The translations under genes and the position numbers were made by a program. DNA of 64,000 nucleotides from Lepturacanthus savala (taxonomy: Eukaryota; Chordata; Actinopteri; Scombriformes; Trichiuridae): NCBI GenBank assembly GCA_030544235.1, contig CM060472.1:17915654-17979653 (forward strand). Direction: 5' to 3'. Below are positions 21,801 to 32,780 of the stretch, one piece after another. Within the stretch, counting starts at the first letter, position 1; each line of letters begins with the position of its first letter. The notes under the pieces are model-generated. The model ran no database searches. It saw nothing but the letters and a program-made list of their open reading frames with translations, and had not been told where the DNA came from.

Positions 21801-24552
21801 CTGCTTATTGTGATGGTTTTGGGCGGTGCCGTATTGATTTTGCCATCGGTATTTGCGCTGACCTGGGACGAAGATGTCTTTGCGTTGCCCTCGGCGACGG
21901 CAGTTGCACTGGATTTAGGTGTTGATGTGTCTGCTGCGTTGCTCTTAGCGACAGTTTTCGCTTTGGCCTTAGGTGTTGATTTTTCTTTCGAGTTGCCCTT
22001 GGCGATGGCAATTGCACTGGATTTAGGTGTTGATGTGTCTGCTGCGTTGCCCTTAGCGACAGTATTCGCTTTGGCCTTAGGTGTTGATTTTTCTTTCGAG
22101 TTGCCCTTGGCGATGGCAATTGCACTGGATTTAGGTGTTGATGTGTCTGCTGCGTTGCCCTTAGCGACAGTATTCGCTTTGGCCTTAGGTGTTGATTTTT
22201 CTTTCGAGTTGCCCTTAGCGACAGCAGTTGCACTGGGTTTAGTTGCTAATTTTTCTGTTGCGTTGTCCTTAGCGACGGTATTTAGAATGTTTTTAGGTGT
22301 TGACGTGTCTGTTGCGTTGCTCTTAGCGACAGTATTCGCGCTGGCCTTAGGTGTTGATCTTTCTTTCGAGGTGCCCTTGGCAGCGGTAGTTACACTGGGT
22401 TTAGTTGTTGCTTTTCCTGATGTGTTGCACTTAGCAACGGTAGTTAAATTGTTTTTAGGTGTTGATGTGTATGTTGCGCTGCGCTTATGAGGTTTTTCAC
22501 TATTTTTGACTATTTTTCTTTTCCTCTTTGGCTTCGTCGTAAAGCTTGAGGCAGAAAAATCTGAATCAAGCGAGTCACCTTCTGATCCCGACTCTATTTT
22601 TCCCTTCTTGCTTGCCTTAAATTTTGAGGACGAATAATCAGGATCACTTAAATCTTCTTGTGGTTCCCAATCGAAGTCTGAGCCAGAATCGCTCAAGGGT
22701 TCAGGTTCAGGTTCTTCTTGATTCAGAGACACTGCTGGATGAAAAGTGGGAAGCCAGGATTCAGGAAGTCTGCTCAAGACCACCTTAAGTTCTTTCTGTA
22801 GACCAAAAGAGCTCGTTCTGTTATTTTCTCCAAACGATTTGGAAGCGTCCTGTGGCTGTGACAGTAGAGTGTGGCCGGGAGCAGCTGGAGAGCGGAGCAC
22901 CTTCATCTCAGTTTTCAAAGACACACAGTGGGATGGAGCATTTCCTACAAAGGAAAAACACAGGTCAATCTGAGGCCTTCAACTAGTGGTTGTTGCATTT
23001 ATTAGATCTCAAACTAACTCAAAGAAGCTAATGTGCCTTGTTGAAGATCTCAGTCAGCGATAGACACAGCTGTATGTTTTTTCAGTGGCTCAATGATTTG
23101 CATCTTACCACAGCCTCCAATATTATTGTCATCATCATCATCATCGTCATCAGAATCTGTGTCCCTGTACTCCAAACCCAGCAGAGAGTACTGTTTCTTC
23201 ACAATGACTTCACATCTGGTCACTGACCTGTGAGACAAAAATCAAAGAGAAACACAAAAAGGGAGCAGACCAAGGTATGTCCACTTTAAATAAATGAAAC
23301 AAGAAGCATGGAAATATTATGTTGGCTTTGGTCCATTTTGTGTAGAAGTGACAAAAAGCCACAGCAGAGTGAAAAGACATTTATTATTGGTATTTTATAA
23401 CAAGACGGGGGAAATAGGACCTAGACATTGACAATTTCATGAAAAAGAAGTGGCTTGATTGATGTACTTTGATACTGTATTTAAAAGGTAAAAGTAGTAA
23501 TGCTGTCATCAAAAAGTACTCAATAATGAGTAAAAGGATGTCTAGAATAGAAAATGTCACTTCAGCAAAAGTATAGAAATATTAGCAGCAGACTACTTGA
23601 AGTATCAAAAGTATAAGTACTCCGTGTTATATTATTAGAGAATACTATACTACTTGTTTACTAGATACAAGTGAGAGTATTTTAATGTTTATCAATATGG
23701 AGCCAGTTTGAGATACTTTGTGTAGTACTGCATTATAATATTTGACAGCTTTTACCCGGAGTAAAAAATTGACAAAAAAGTAACATCACAAAATACTAAA
23801 CATATATGTATACAGTTATACAAACAATCATTCATTCACAGGCTGAGGACCCCCAGTCAACACCAGAGACCAGAATAGTTACTGTTAGTACAACAGAGGG
23901 ATCTTAAAGCCAAAGAGTGGGTTGAATACTCACTCGCAGAGCCTCAGCAGGGTGGCAGCTTGCTGTTCCCTCTTTTCCAGCAGAAGCTGCAGCTGATCAC
24001 ATTTCTCCAAAACATCTGGAGGCAACATCCCCATCTTCATTACCCTCTCTCTGATCCACATCTGGAGCTCGTCTATGGTCATCTCGATCTCATCCCCCTC
24101 CATCATCTCTAAAATCAGTGCATATATATATGAATATCAATTTGCATATATGAATGTGTGTATATGTATGTTGGTATGCTGGCTTGTACTGTTTTGAATG
24201 TAAGTCACTGTTCCTCATTTGTCTGTAAACTGCAATGTTATATACAGTATATAATAAGTGAATAAAAACAGAACGATGGTTCCTACTAGTGATGTTACCA
24301 CAGGAAATGTGGCAAAAATAAAAAAAATACGTAATCTAGCATCGTCCGTTTTTCCGCTACAATTGGATGTTGTTATTATGGGATGTTGTGTTATATCTGT
24401 TATACCTGTTAACCGGAATAGATCGGTTAGTTCTTATCCGTGGTCTCCTCTCTCGTGGAAAAGATACGACGTGTGTAAGCACCCTAAACAGCTACTATTT
24501 AGATCTCACCTGCTTCATTTGAGTCCTGGAATTCCTGCATGGTTCGAGCCAT
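18835..24552 (-). CDS. setdb1-like: SETDB1-like protein A: coiled coil + Lys-rich repeat array + triple Tudor, no SET domain
   Basis: Eight exons: 24510-24552 (ATG 24550-24552), 23934-24108, 23109-23227, 21676-22944, 20337-20538, 20146-20219, 19409-19599 and 18835-18939 (stop 18835-18837); frames agree, 725 aa. Residues 15-110 match the SETDB1 N-terminus: a coiled coil (MTIDELQMWIRERVMKMG), then CEVIVKKQYSLLGLEYRD, then poly-Asp. About residue 200 is acidic (SDFDWEPQEDLSDPDYS). Residues 268-464 are about eleven 18-aa Ser/Thr-Pro-Lys repeats. Residues 505-712 match the triple Tudor: MAVLARKTVMSWQRGKI, KYKVQFEEKGKILVSGHHIAF, QLYIGARVVV, PVYVGLPLFHLVCRPL. In full SETDB1 this module reads modified histone H3 tails. 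The protein stops right after the Tudor module (FLAKDADVTEEDSE); MBD, pre-SET and SET are absent, and clk2 follows. Probably a nuclear reader or adaptor without methyltransferase activity (inference). Confidence 0.9.
20613..20915 (+). repeat. common teleost interspersed repeat (GGCGACACGGTGGTGCAG type)
   Basis: Recognisable from GGGCGACACGGTGGTGCAGG, GTGTGGAGTTTGCATGTTCT, CTTCCTCCCACAGTCCAAAA and TTGGCTCCAGCAGACCCC through GGATAAGCGG-like ATAAGCGGGTATAGAAGATG. Many fish genomes carry this repeat. It lies in the intron between exons 21676-22944 and 20337-20538 of SETDB1-like gene A. A shorter inverted copy is at 27370-27517. Confidence 0.8.
21890..22480 (-). repeat. coding tandem repeat: 54-nt (18-aa) units in a 108-nt higher-order array
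   Basis: Inside exon 21676-22944. On the plus strand TTGGCCTTAGGTGTTGA recurs at 21963, 22071 and 22179, exactly 108 nt apart. Each 108-nt unit codes two 18-aa halves: STPKAKANTVAKGNAADT and STPKSSAIAIAKGNSKEK. About eleven degenerate halves can be counted, and the central three doublets are nearly identical, which implies recent expansion. The composition (Lys, Ala, Ser/Thr-Pro-Lys) resembles linker-histone H1 tails. Confidence 0.9.
23462..23800 (-). repeat. AGTA-rich interspersed repeat, copy 2
   Basis: Reverse-oriented copy in the intron between exons 2 and 3 of SETDB1-like gene A. Blocks include AAAAGTACTCAATAATGAGT, AAGTATCAAAAGTATAAGTACTC, TGAGATACTTTGTGTAGTACTGCA and TTTGACAGCTTTTACCCGGAG. 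Confidence 0.7.
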
Positions 24553-24700
24553 TTCAAGCAGTTTTTTTCTTCCTCGTTTTATTGTGCGGCTGCACAAAGT
24601 CGTGCGCTGCTCGCTACTGCCCCCTGTGTCCGCCCCCCGCGCTGCAGGTCCGTCCACGTCCATACACAAATATACAACACTAATCTAAATAAAACGTTAC
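24553..24700 (-). promoter_or_regulatory. probable promoter / 5'UTR of SETDB1-like gene A
   Basis: The 24585-24665 stretch, just upstream of the ATG at 24550-24552 on the minus strand, is GC- and CpG-rich (TGCGCTGCTCGC, GTCCGCCCCCCGCGCTGCAG), against AT-rich DNA on both sides. No TATA box was found. Confidence 0.45.
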
Positions 24701-25785
24701 AACTGAACCGCAACACACTTTCAAACTGGTTGATCTTTTCTAAACGTCAGAAATGTAGTTAAGGTACTACATAATTGTAATTTCGAACAGTTATAATCAT
24801 GGACTTTCAAATGAAAGTAATATTACGCAGATATCGTATTAGTTATACACGTTTTACACACAATCACAATATATGAAATGCCTTCTTTTAAACTATTTTT
24901 TAAAAAGTCCAACAATGCTACTTAACAGGTACAAAATTATTACTAGCAAAACGTGTAAAGCTAGCTATGTAGCTCCTGTTAGAGTGCTATATTATCGAAG
25001 TAGATTTTAGGCCATATTTATTTAGTAAATTGCAATAAATCCTATCCATGTTTGTACTTGTTTTTTTATATTTCTTACTGTACTTTCTTGCCTTCTATAC
25101 TTTTGCTCTTTCAACTTATACACTCAAGTTGGAGAAGTTGTGACGAAAAGCAAGTTTCCCTTGAGAAATTAATAAAGTATTCTGATTCCTATTATATTAT
25201 CAGAAATATATGTAAGACTATATAATTCAGGATACTTTGAGTAGATTACTAGTAATAATGTATACTGTATCCAAATATATATGCACATAATAATAATACA
25301 CTATTTATATAGTGAAGTACCTAAAAACTGTACATTATATGTATTTAAAATTTGGCAGTAGCACTTGTGAAGGTTGTGTTATCCCAGCTTTAATGGCAGA
25401 AGACATCACTGTGCTGGATGTTTCCTACATGCAGGGTGTGTTTTTAAGTGTTCAAGCGGAGGTAGTTTGAAGACACTGTAGTATATTTTCCATTACTGTT
25501 TTGAGAGATGAGATGCCACGTAGGATGAAGATCTCGTGAAAGCTGATGTCCTGTTGAATGTGGGCCTGGGTTTGCTTTTAGTCAAATATTAATCCCAGGT
25601 CAGAGGTTAAAAGCCAATCCTGTATTTAACTAGATAGCCTCAAGGTTAACGGACAAGCTGGACACAGGATCTCACAGTGAGTTGGCTTTTAGGTAATGAA
25701 ACATATATGAGGGTTAGGACAGAATGACCAGATAGAGGAGAATTTGATTAAATGTACAGGCAACTCAAATAAAATTACTTTTATT
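24700..25785. other. intergenic DNA between the two SETDB1-like genes; no gene seen
   Basis: AT-rich, with short stretches resembling the AGTA-rich repeat near 25200-25330. No ORF over 60 codons with recognisable features and no leftover MBD or SET exon was seen on either strand. Confidence 0.55.
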
Positions 25786-25789
25786 ATTT

Positions 25790-25795
25790 ACAAAA
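25790..25795 (-). promoter_or_regulatory. candidate polyadenylation signal of SETDB1-like gene B
   Basis: AATAAA on the minus strand about 195 bases after the stop at 25989-25991. As in gene A, another AATAAA overlaps the stop codon. Confidence 0.5.
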
Positions 25796-25988
25796 TTAAA
25801 CAAAAAAAATAGATTTATGGATTTAAACATAATGATGTTGGAAGCTACATAAAAGCAAATAAATATCTGGAAATCAAATAGGATTCTGAGAAAATGCTGA
25901 TCCAGAAACTAAACTCTGAATAAATGGACCAAAAAACGGAACATGGAATATGTTTCCAGAAACAGATTAAAGATGATCTGTTGGGTTT

Positions 25989-28900
25989 TTATTCAGAGTC
26001 GTTCTTCTCTTCAGCACTCTTCAGTTCCAAAAACCTCGCCATATGTTCCAGCCGTATGGAGCCTCGGTGGATCCACTCCTTATGTTGATCCTCCTGGATT
26101 TAACACAACAGCTGCATTATCACAACAACTAAACACAAATGACAGCGACCGTTAACAGGGTCTGAACTGATCTGGATATTGTCTTTGTTAAGTTCCTGCT
26201 TTCCTGCATGAGAATAAGATACAGTGTGTGTTGAGACAACTAATTACTCTGATGTTGTAAAGAAAGGCCCAATTTAAATTTCTCACCTTTCCTGTCTTTG
26301 ATTATTACAATAAAATCCTAAGTAACAGTGAAGTGTGAATTGTCTCATCCAGGAAAAGCCTGGAAGTAATCTGCCTTTTGGTCTTGAAGGACCGTCTCTA
26401 GTCGGTCAGTCTCATCAGACGAGTCAGTCTCATCTCTGTATGTTTGACTTCGTTTGAACTAAAGTAAAGATTCCTTTTCTATCTCTGGACCTAAGTTTAT
26501 TTTCTTGTAAAGAATTTCTTCTACACACACAGACAGACAGACCTTTTAACCCTGTAAGACCCAACATTGCAGAATTTGTATTTTTTCTTTAAAAAAAAGG
26601 GTATAAATGTTTGGCTTTTTTCACATTAACATAGTCACTGAGTCGTATTGTTCAGTATCACGATGCTATTGGATAGGACATTTGTATATAAGTCCGGCCC
26701 ACTGGTCCCAAACTTCCACAAGCTCCAAAACTTTGGCTGAGCAACAGCACTTTGTTTCATTGGACTGGATTTATCACATTAAAGTAAGTAAAAAGCTTTT
26801 AATATTTTTTGGTGATCGTTACATTTACTAGAACATGTACATATCTGGTGGTTATTATGAAATACATTCCTCAAATGTAAATTAGAGCATGTTGTATATA
26901 TGTTGTAATTTTAACACTGGCACAAATCATAGTCAAAAGCAGTTAGTTGTGTGGGGACGCTGTTGCTTTTATGTGGAACAAGTTGTTGTTCCGAAATGCA
27001 AAAGCATCATCCTTAAAGGAATTCTGCATGCATTCCTTTTAGGATGATAATCAGAGCACAATAGGTTGCCAGACAGTGTGTGTCTGTGGAAAGTGCTTTG
27101 CCCCACCACTCATACACTAAAGGTATCTCTATTTCATTTTTTTTTTTTTTTTTTTCAACTGCTTCACCTCTGTTCCACTGATAGAGAAGCTGCTTGATGG
27201 AATCCTTTAAGTAGGAACAGCCAGGCTGCAGGCATTGCCCCAAAGGCTACAACAACATCACAGTGCCGTAAGTGTGATGTTCGTTTTTGCTTTTTGGACA
27301 AGGACAGCTTCTGAAAATATCACTGTAAATGATCACTGCACTACTCCTCAACCTACTACTCCTCATAGCTGTGGGAGGAAGCCAGGGAACGCAGAGAGAA
27401 CCCACACAGACAAGGGGGGAACATATAGACTCCACACAGAAAGGTCTCAGAACAAGGACCAAGGAGGTCCTTCTTGCTGTGAAGCAACAGCGCTAACCCC
27501 TGCTCTCCATGTCGCCTACGCAAATAAACCAATATATTTTTATTTCTGAGGTACAAACATTTGTACCTTTCTAATTAGTACAAATAGCCTACAGGGAATT
27601 CTGTTACCACTTCACCCAACGTTGTAATATTACAAAGTTCCTATAAAAAAATATAATTTTTTTGCAAACACTTAATTTTCATCTCTAAAGGCCTCCTACA
27701 ATACCATCTAAATGGTTGATTTTTTTGTATGACTATGTCTGGGTTTTACAGGGTTAAACAAGAGCAGTGTTATATGATACTGACCTGAAAAATGACCTTT
27801 ATCAAGCTGCAGTCGACCACCTCCACTTCACATCGCTGCTGGGCTCCGTTGTGTTCTGCATTCAGGCTCTGTCCGACCCTGTACTGCGTTAGATGTGGGT
27901 ACGGCCAGTCCTTTATGTACTGCTTCATGAAAAACTTGTGATGGCCATCTGGAATGTCTTCTAAAGGATCTGTCACTGTCAGACAAAAACAAATAAATGT
28001 GTCACTAGTCCAGAATTCATCCAAACATCAAGTAAACAGAAATTCCTCTTAACAGCAAATCAAAGCTGGAGCAGTATCAGGACTCTGGGATATTGTTTCT
28101 TAAAATATATATTTAAAAAAAAAAGTAAATAAAATACTTATTTATTTTTACATAATTTACATAATTGTGTTTACAATAACCGTCTGGTTGGCTGAGGTAA
28201 TACAGGCCCAGTTTGAAATTTAAGAATTATAGTAACTCATATTGTTGTGTTCTTAGGTATACAAAAAACACTTGAACTTACATGGTCTGCAAACTAGGTG
28301 GAATAAAGGTAAACCGACGTAAACAGGAGCGTGATCATCAACGAACACCAAGAACCTGGAAAATCATATTTTTATGTTTACTGCAGCATTTTGTAGTTTC
28401 TAAAGATTGTGATAAATTGTTATAAAATATACTCTTAACTAAAAATCAATCACAAACATTTTCATCCAGTGGTTTTGTAGATTCACTCTCCATGTTTCAC
28501 CTTAAGCGGTTCTTTCTGTTTGGGAGCTCTGCCAGGATCCCAGGCCTGAACCGGAACTTGTTCTCTTGACACCTGACCACGACTCGAGCACCAACATACA
28601 GCTGATCCACCTTCGGTGGGTTCTCAAAAGCGATGTGGTGTCCCGATACTAGGCTCCTCCCCTTCTCTGCAAAACTAACCTTGTACTTCACCCGTCCATC
28701 GGCTGTGAAGAACAAAGTGTTTACATATAACCAGCAGCAGTAACAATACATATAAATATATACAGCATAGTGTATTTTAATTTAAAAAAAATTACACTTT
28801 GTAACTATCTCCACTATTTTCCCTCGTTGCCATCTCATGCTCTTCTTCCTGGCCAGCACCATCATGTCCACTTTGACTTCTTCCTCCGGCAGGTTTGGAC

Positions 28901-31694
28901 GGATCTTGGTGGTTTCATGAGAAGAATGGCCAAAAGCTGATGATTCTATTATAGGGTTGACTTCTGTCAATGTGGAAAAAGGATTTGAATATGTATTCAC
29001 CATCTATAAATAGCCACATGAATCCAACAAGAAAAAGGAGTAAGAAGAGATAAATTTGGTATTTTCATGAGTTATGGCATTGTTTGTGTTGGAATTACCG
29101 TTGTTGTTGCTGTTGTCGTTACTGCTGCTGGTTTGCGGTGCATTTGGTCTCGTATCGCTCGTTGAGGGCTTTACTGTTTTCTGCCCATTTTTTGTTGCGG
29201 AGAAATCAGAATCACTGGAATCATCCTCCGGTTCCCACTGCATGTCTGAGTCAGAACTGCTGTGGGATTCGTCTTCGCTGTAGAACTGCGGTGGCGTTGG
29301 TGGTCGGAGAGCGCTGATCTTATACTGAGGGAGTCTGATCAAAACCACCACTGCTTCTTTGTCACAGCCGTCTTCCATTTGAGTCCTCTTGTTGGGAGTG
29401 TTGTTAGAAACAGGCTCACACAGGGATTCAGACAGATTTTCTAAATAGAAAAAGAAGCACAGATGAAAATGCAGCAAACAACACATAGATATAGAATTGT
29501 CCATCATAATAGACTAAATGAACTAAAATAACACCTTATGATAATCACCATATTTGCAATAAATGTAACTAGTGCAATGTCTGTTCTGAATGGGCAGATC
29601 GACTTAACTCTTGACCCTGCACTCATTTAGTCCTCAACAACACACCCAGAAGTGTGAATCCGTTGAATGAACGTTCTTGAGATTCATATGTACATGCATA
29701 TATAGAGAGATTTTTTCCTATATAGATGCATGTTTGTGTCACAGTGCCACCTATTGGCCAAAAGACAACATTCATGTCCTGGTCACCCAGATGTCACATC
29801 TACACAAATTCAGGAGATATGGCATTTTTTTTTATGTAAGCCCCGCCCACAACATTTAAAACCACCCAGAATCAGCTACTGTAAAACTGTATGAAATATC
29901 AAAACTCTGAAATCATAACTTTTGCTGACAATTGCTCAAAGTTTGTTAGGAATATGATGAAAAGCAGATTAGGAAAAAAATTAAAATAGTGGAAACCATA
30001 CAAAGGAAAAGATTTGACTGGTCCCCACAAAATCCAGGAAAATAACATTTGTATTCTGACAGTTCGAAAGCCAAAGGCCAAAAAGGTATATTATAATGTT
30101 ATAGCGGCTCCATCTGGACAAATTGTACCAAATTCAAAACTGATCCTTTTCTAGTCTCCAGAAATACAGTAAGTGAGGAGAATCAGATGAATGGTTATTG
30201 AGATATGTGACACACATACAGAGATTCCTAGTTTATAGACAGATATTTGGCAACTGACTTTATTAATTGTTAAAGCTGTCGTCAACCTTTTGATTAACAG
30301 TTATGTGCATCTTACCATCGTCATCCTTTCCTTTTTCAGAGTGCATTTTTTTCCTCTTCTCTTCTCTTTCCCCGAGCTCCTGCTGCTCCAGCATCCTCGT
30401 CTGCATCTGGTCCAGCTCCATATTCCTCTGCAACACACACAAGGCATCAAATAATGACCATGGCAACACACGAGGTGTGGAGCAAAAACACCGATCACAC
30501 ACCAGAGCCTGGAACGATCAATATAACGTTATATCTGGAAGAAAAGTATCAAATCGCAATATAGTCAACAGCAATTTTCAAATGGCAAGAGGCAAACTAT
30601 TTGTTAAAGGAAAAATGTTTCAAAATATTGTTTCAAACTAGAAACTTACTGAATGCTGCTGTTAAAAGGCTGACACTTTAGCGTGGACGAGCAACTGGTT
30701 AAAACTGGTTAGAAGCGATCAGAAATGGTCAGAATGGTTTGCATCACTTAATCAACTGCTATCAACTGCAGCAGTTTCACAGGTTGCCATGGATACAGGC
30801 ACCAGAACTGAGTGTTTCTCTATCAGGCAGAATGAGCGGTGAACTGTGAAGCCTGAAGCTACAGTGTCCGTTATCATCATGGACTTCCAGTTGATGCTGT
30901 TACTATGGCAACAGGAGCAGCTGAACAGGAGCCACTTATTAACTCTAAAACCATTGTTATGCATAGTTGATAAGTGGGAAGTTTAATGGGTTTGTCCTTG
31001 ATCAATTCTACATCCAACCATCAAGTTTCACCAAAATTAGCCCAGTACTTTTACAAATGGTTTCTGGAACCTTATCTACCTACACTGTTATCTTTTAATT
31101 AGGTGTGTTATACACTTGTTAGTTCATCAAGTTGATTACTCAGCAGTTGATTAGTAAGTCTGACAGATGTGCTCAGGTAGATAAATTTACAACAGGTGAT
31201 TAAACTTGAGCTGAGCTACTTGTGTATTGATGCGTATTGACCCAGAAATAACATTTAGTTATAAATCCAGTAAGTTAACATGGCCAGTATCATCATAATT
31301 AGGTGTCGCACTATGTGACAAAGTCTGATGTTTTAAAGATGGAATTCTTTTGTATCATTTACGATCTCTGCTACTACATAGCTCAAAGTATGAATGAGTT
31401 GTGATGTGTACAGAAACGTTTTTACAATAACTGCTGGAATGTAAAAATGCTAATTGATGTACATATCTTCGTTATGCAATAACAGGAAATATATAACTTT
31501 ATACCTCTGTTGTAACTGTGAATAAAGCTTCGCTGGTTTTAATCTGGATCTATAGTTTTGATAAATGCTAAACTAATTCCTACTAGAATCTGAATTGTTG
31601 AAAAAAGTTGAAAACAGAAACTTGCCCAGTTACCATGGAAACACGAGGACACACGTCTTACCTGCTGTTGTCTGACTCCCTGCGTTAAATGCAT
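25989..31694 (-). CDS. setdb1-like: SETDB1-like protein B: triple Tudor paralogue, no repeat array, no SET domain
   Basis: Eight exons: 31662-31694 (ATG 31692-31694), 30316-30427, 29099-29440, 28796-28963, 28501-28702, 28282-28355, 27785-27975 and 25989-26093 (stop 25989-25991); frames agree, 408 aa. The last four exons equal those of gene A in length (202, 74, 191, 105 nt) and code the same triple Tudor: MMVLARKKSMRWQRGKI, KYKVSFAEKGRSLVSGHHIAF, QLYVGARVVV, PVYVGLPLFHLVCRPL. It ends RFLELKSAEEKNDSE; MBD and SET are absent. The N-terminus (MHLTQGVRQQQRNMELDQM, then a charged helix and Asp run) does not match gene A's coiled coil. VVVLIRLP and SDMQWEPEDDSSDSDFS correspond to VVLSRLP and SDFDWEPQEDLSDPDYS in A. 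The region between is Asn/Ser-rich instead of repeated. ATG at 30417-30419 is an alternative start. Role inferred as for A. Confidence 0.88.
26546..27757. mobile_element. TTAA-flanked, piggyBac-like non-autonomous element (~1.2 kb)
   Basis: The left end reads TTAACCCTGTAAGACCCAAC and the right end GTCTGGGTTTTACAGGGTTAA. These are imperfect inverted repeats, each beginning at a TTAA, the target site of piggyBac-type transposases. The interior has no transposase ORF, and a second repeat (27370-27517) and a T-tract are nested in it. It fills most of the last intron of SETDB1-like gene B. Only the ends support the superfamily. Confidence 0.65.
27370..27517 (-). repeat. inverted partial copy of the 20613-20915 repeat
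   Basis: Contains GCTGTGGGAGGAAGCCAGGG, GAACCCACACAGACAAG, TAGACTCCACACAGAAAGG and AGCAACAGCGCTAACCCC, the reverse complement of blocks in the copy at 20613-20915. It is nested in the TTAA-flanked element. Confidence 0.75.
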
Positions 31695-31830
31695 AGCAGT
31701 GACGTCACAGGCATAACGTCCATGGGCTTGTAGACCGAAGGTGATAAATTTAGCAGCACTTGAAGATATCTGCAGCTAGCATAGCGAGCTAATATCAGCA
31801 GCTAATATTAATAGCTAACATGTACAACTA
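31695..31830 (-). promoter_or_regulatory. probable promoter region of SETDB1-like gene B with CRE palindrome
   Basis: A perfect CRE, TGACGTCA, lies at 31700-31707, six bases upstream of the proposed ATG on the minus strand. Further upstream, 31770-31830 holds a run of AGCTA/TTAGC motifs like those in the clk2 promoter region. The CRE is so close to the ATG that either the 5'UTR is long and includes it, or translation starts at a later ATG. Confidence 0.4.
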
Positions 31831-32132
31831 ACGTGCCTGAAACGGAAAAGTCTGGGTTCTGACTCCCGGTCGGCTGAGAGTTAGCCTGAAGGACTTCAAC
31901 TTTACATTTATTATACTAAAAACCGTATTAAACGGACCAAAAGTCTCTGTTGGATCATTGTGTTCTGTTGTTGTTATTGTTTCTTCTTCTTCTTCTTCTG
32001 TTTCTGCAGCGGTGGATTCTTCTTCGTGTATTTTTAAGGCGGTTGGTAAATGACTGAATGCTGCATTAGCGCCTCTAATGGTCTCTCACATATTACAGGA
32101 ATCTGCAACACGTTTCTTCGATAGAGATAGAT

Positions 32133-32284
<152 letters not shown>

Positions 32285-32459
32285 CATAGATCTGTGTACT
32301 TCTTACACGACTGCTATTGTTAGAAGAGAATAAAAAATACAGAACCAATCAAAATTTTGGACACATTTTATTATACAAAACAACTAAAGTAAAATAAGGA
32401 ATCAGTGAGATGACGTGTTAAAAGCTTGTGTTCAGATCCTTTTCAATGAAAATGTAGAA

Positions 32460-32750
32460 AGTGCAGCTATTATATATATCATGATAAGGTACTTTTACTA
32501 TTAAACTATCCAAAACAACTCAAATTGTTTCATTCATATACTACGATGTTAAAATGCTCTCATGTGTTTGGTGGTGATAAAATCAAATATACTAATATAA
32601 TATAGAGTATAATGGTTATTTTCACTTTAATACTCTTATTTTACTGAAGTAGGATTATTCATGTAGGACTTTTACTTGCAATGGAGTATTTTTACATGCT
32701 GTATTGGTACTTTTACTGAAGTAAAGGGTGTGAGTACTTTTTCCACCTCT
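32460..32750 (+). repeat. AGTA-rich interspersed repeat, copy 3 (3' part)
   Basis: Forward-oriented end of the family: TCATGTGTTTGGTGGTGATAA, CTTTTATTTTACTGAAGTAGG, TTGCAATGGAGTATTTTTACA and GGTACTTTTACTGAAGTAAAG, ending GAGTACTTTTTCCACCTCTGCC. It borders the ctxnd2 3' end. Confidence 0.65.
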
Positions 32751-32780
32751 GCCTGTACAGAGTCTGTGGCAGCAGACCCC

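Noticed and set aside
21699..22490. 263-codon plus-strand open frame with a repetitive hydrophobic sequence
   Set aside because: It is the antisense shadow of the 54/108-nt repeats in SETDB1-like A; the minus-strand frame has splice sites and homology.
20613..27517. The two GGCGACACGG-type repeats as remnants of the A/B tandem duplication
   Set aside because: They lie in non-equivalent introns, in opposite orientation, and one is nested in a TTAA element, so they are independent insertions.
30650..31000. Moderately GC stretch between exons 1 and 2 of SETDB1-like B as a possible extra exon
   Set aside because: The 70-codon frame lacks matching splice sites and similarity to the SETDB1 N-terminus.
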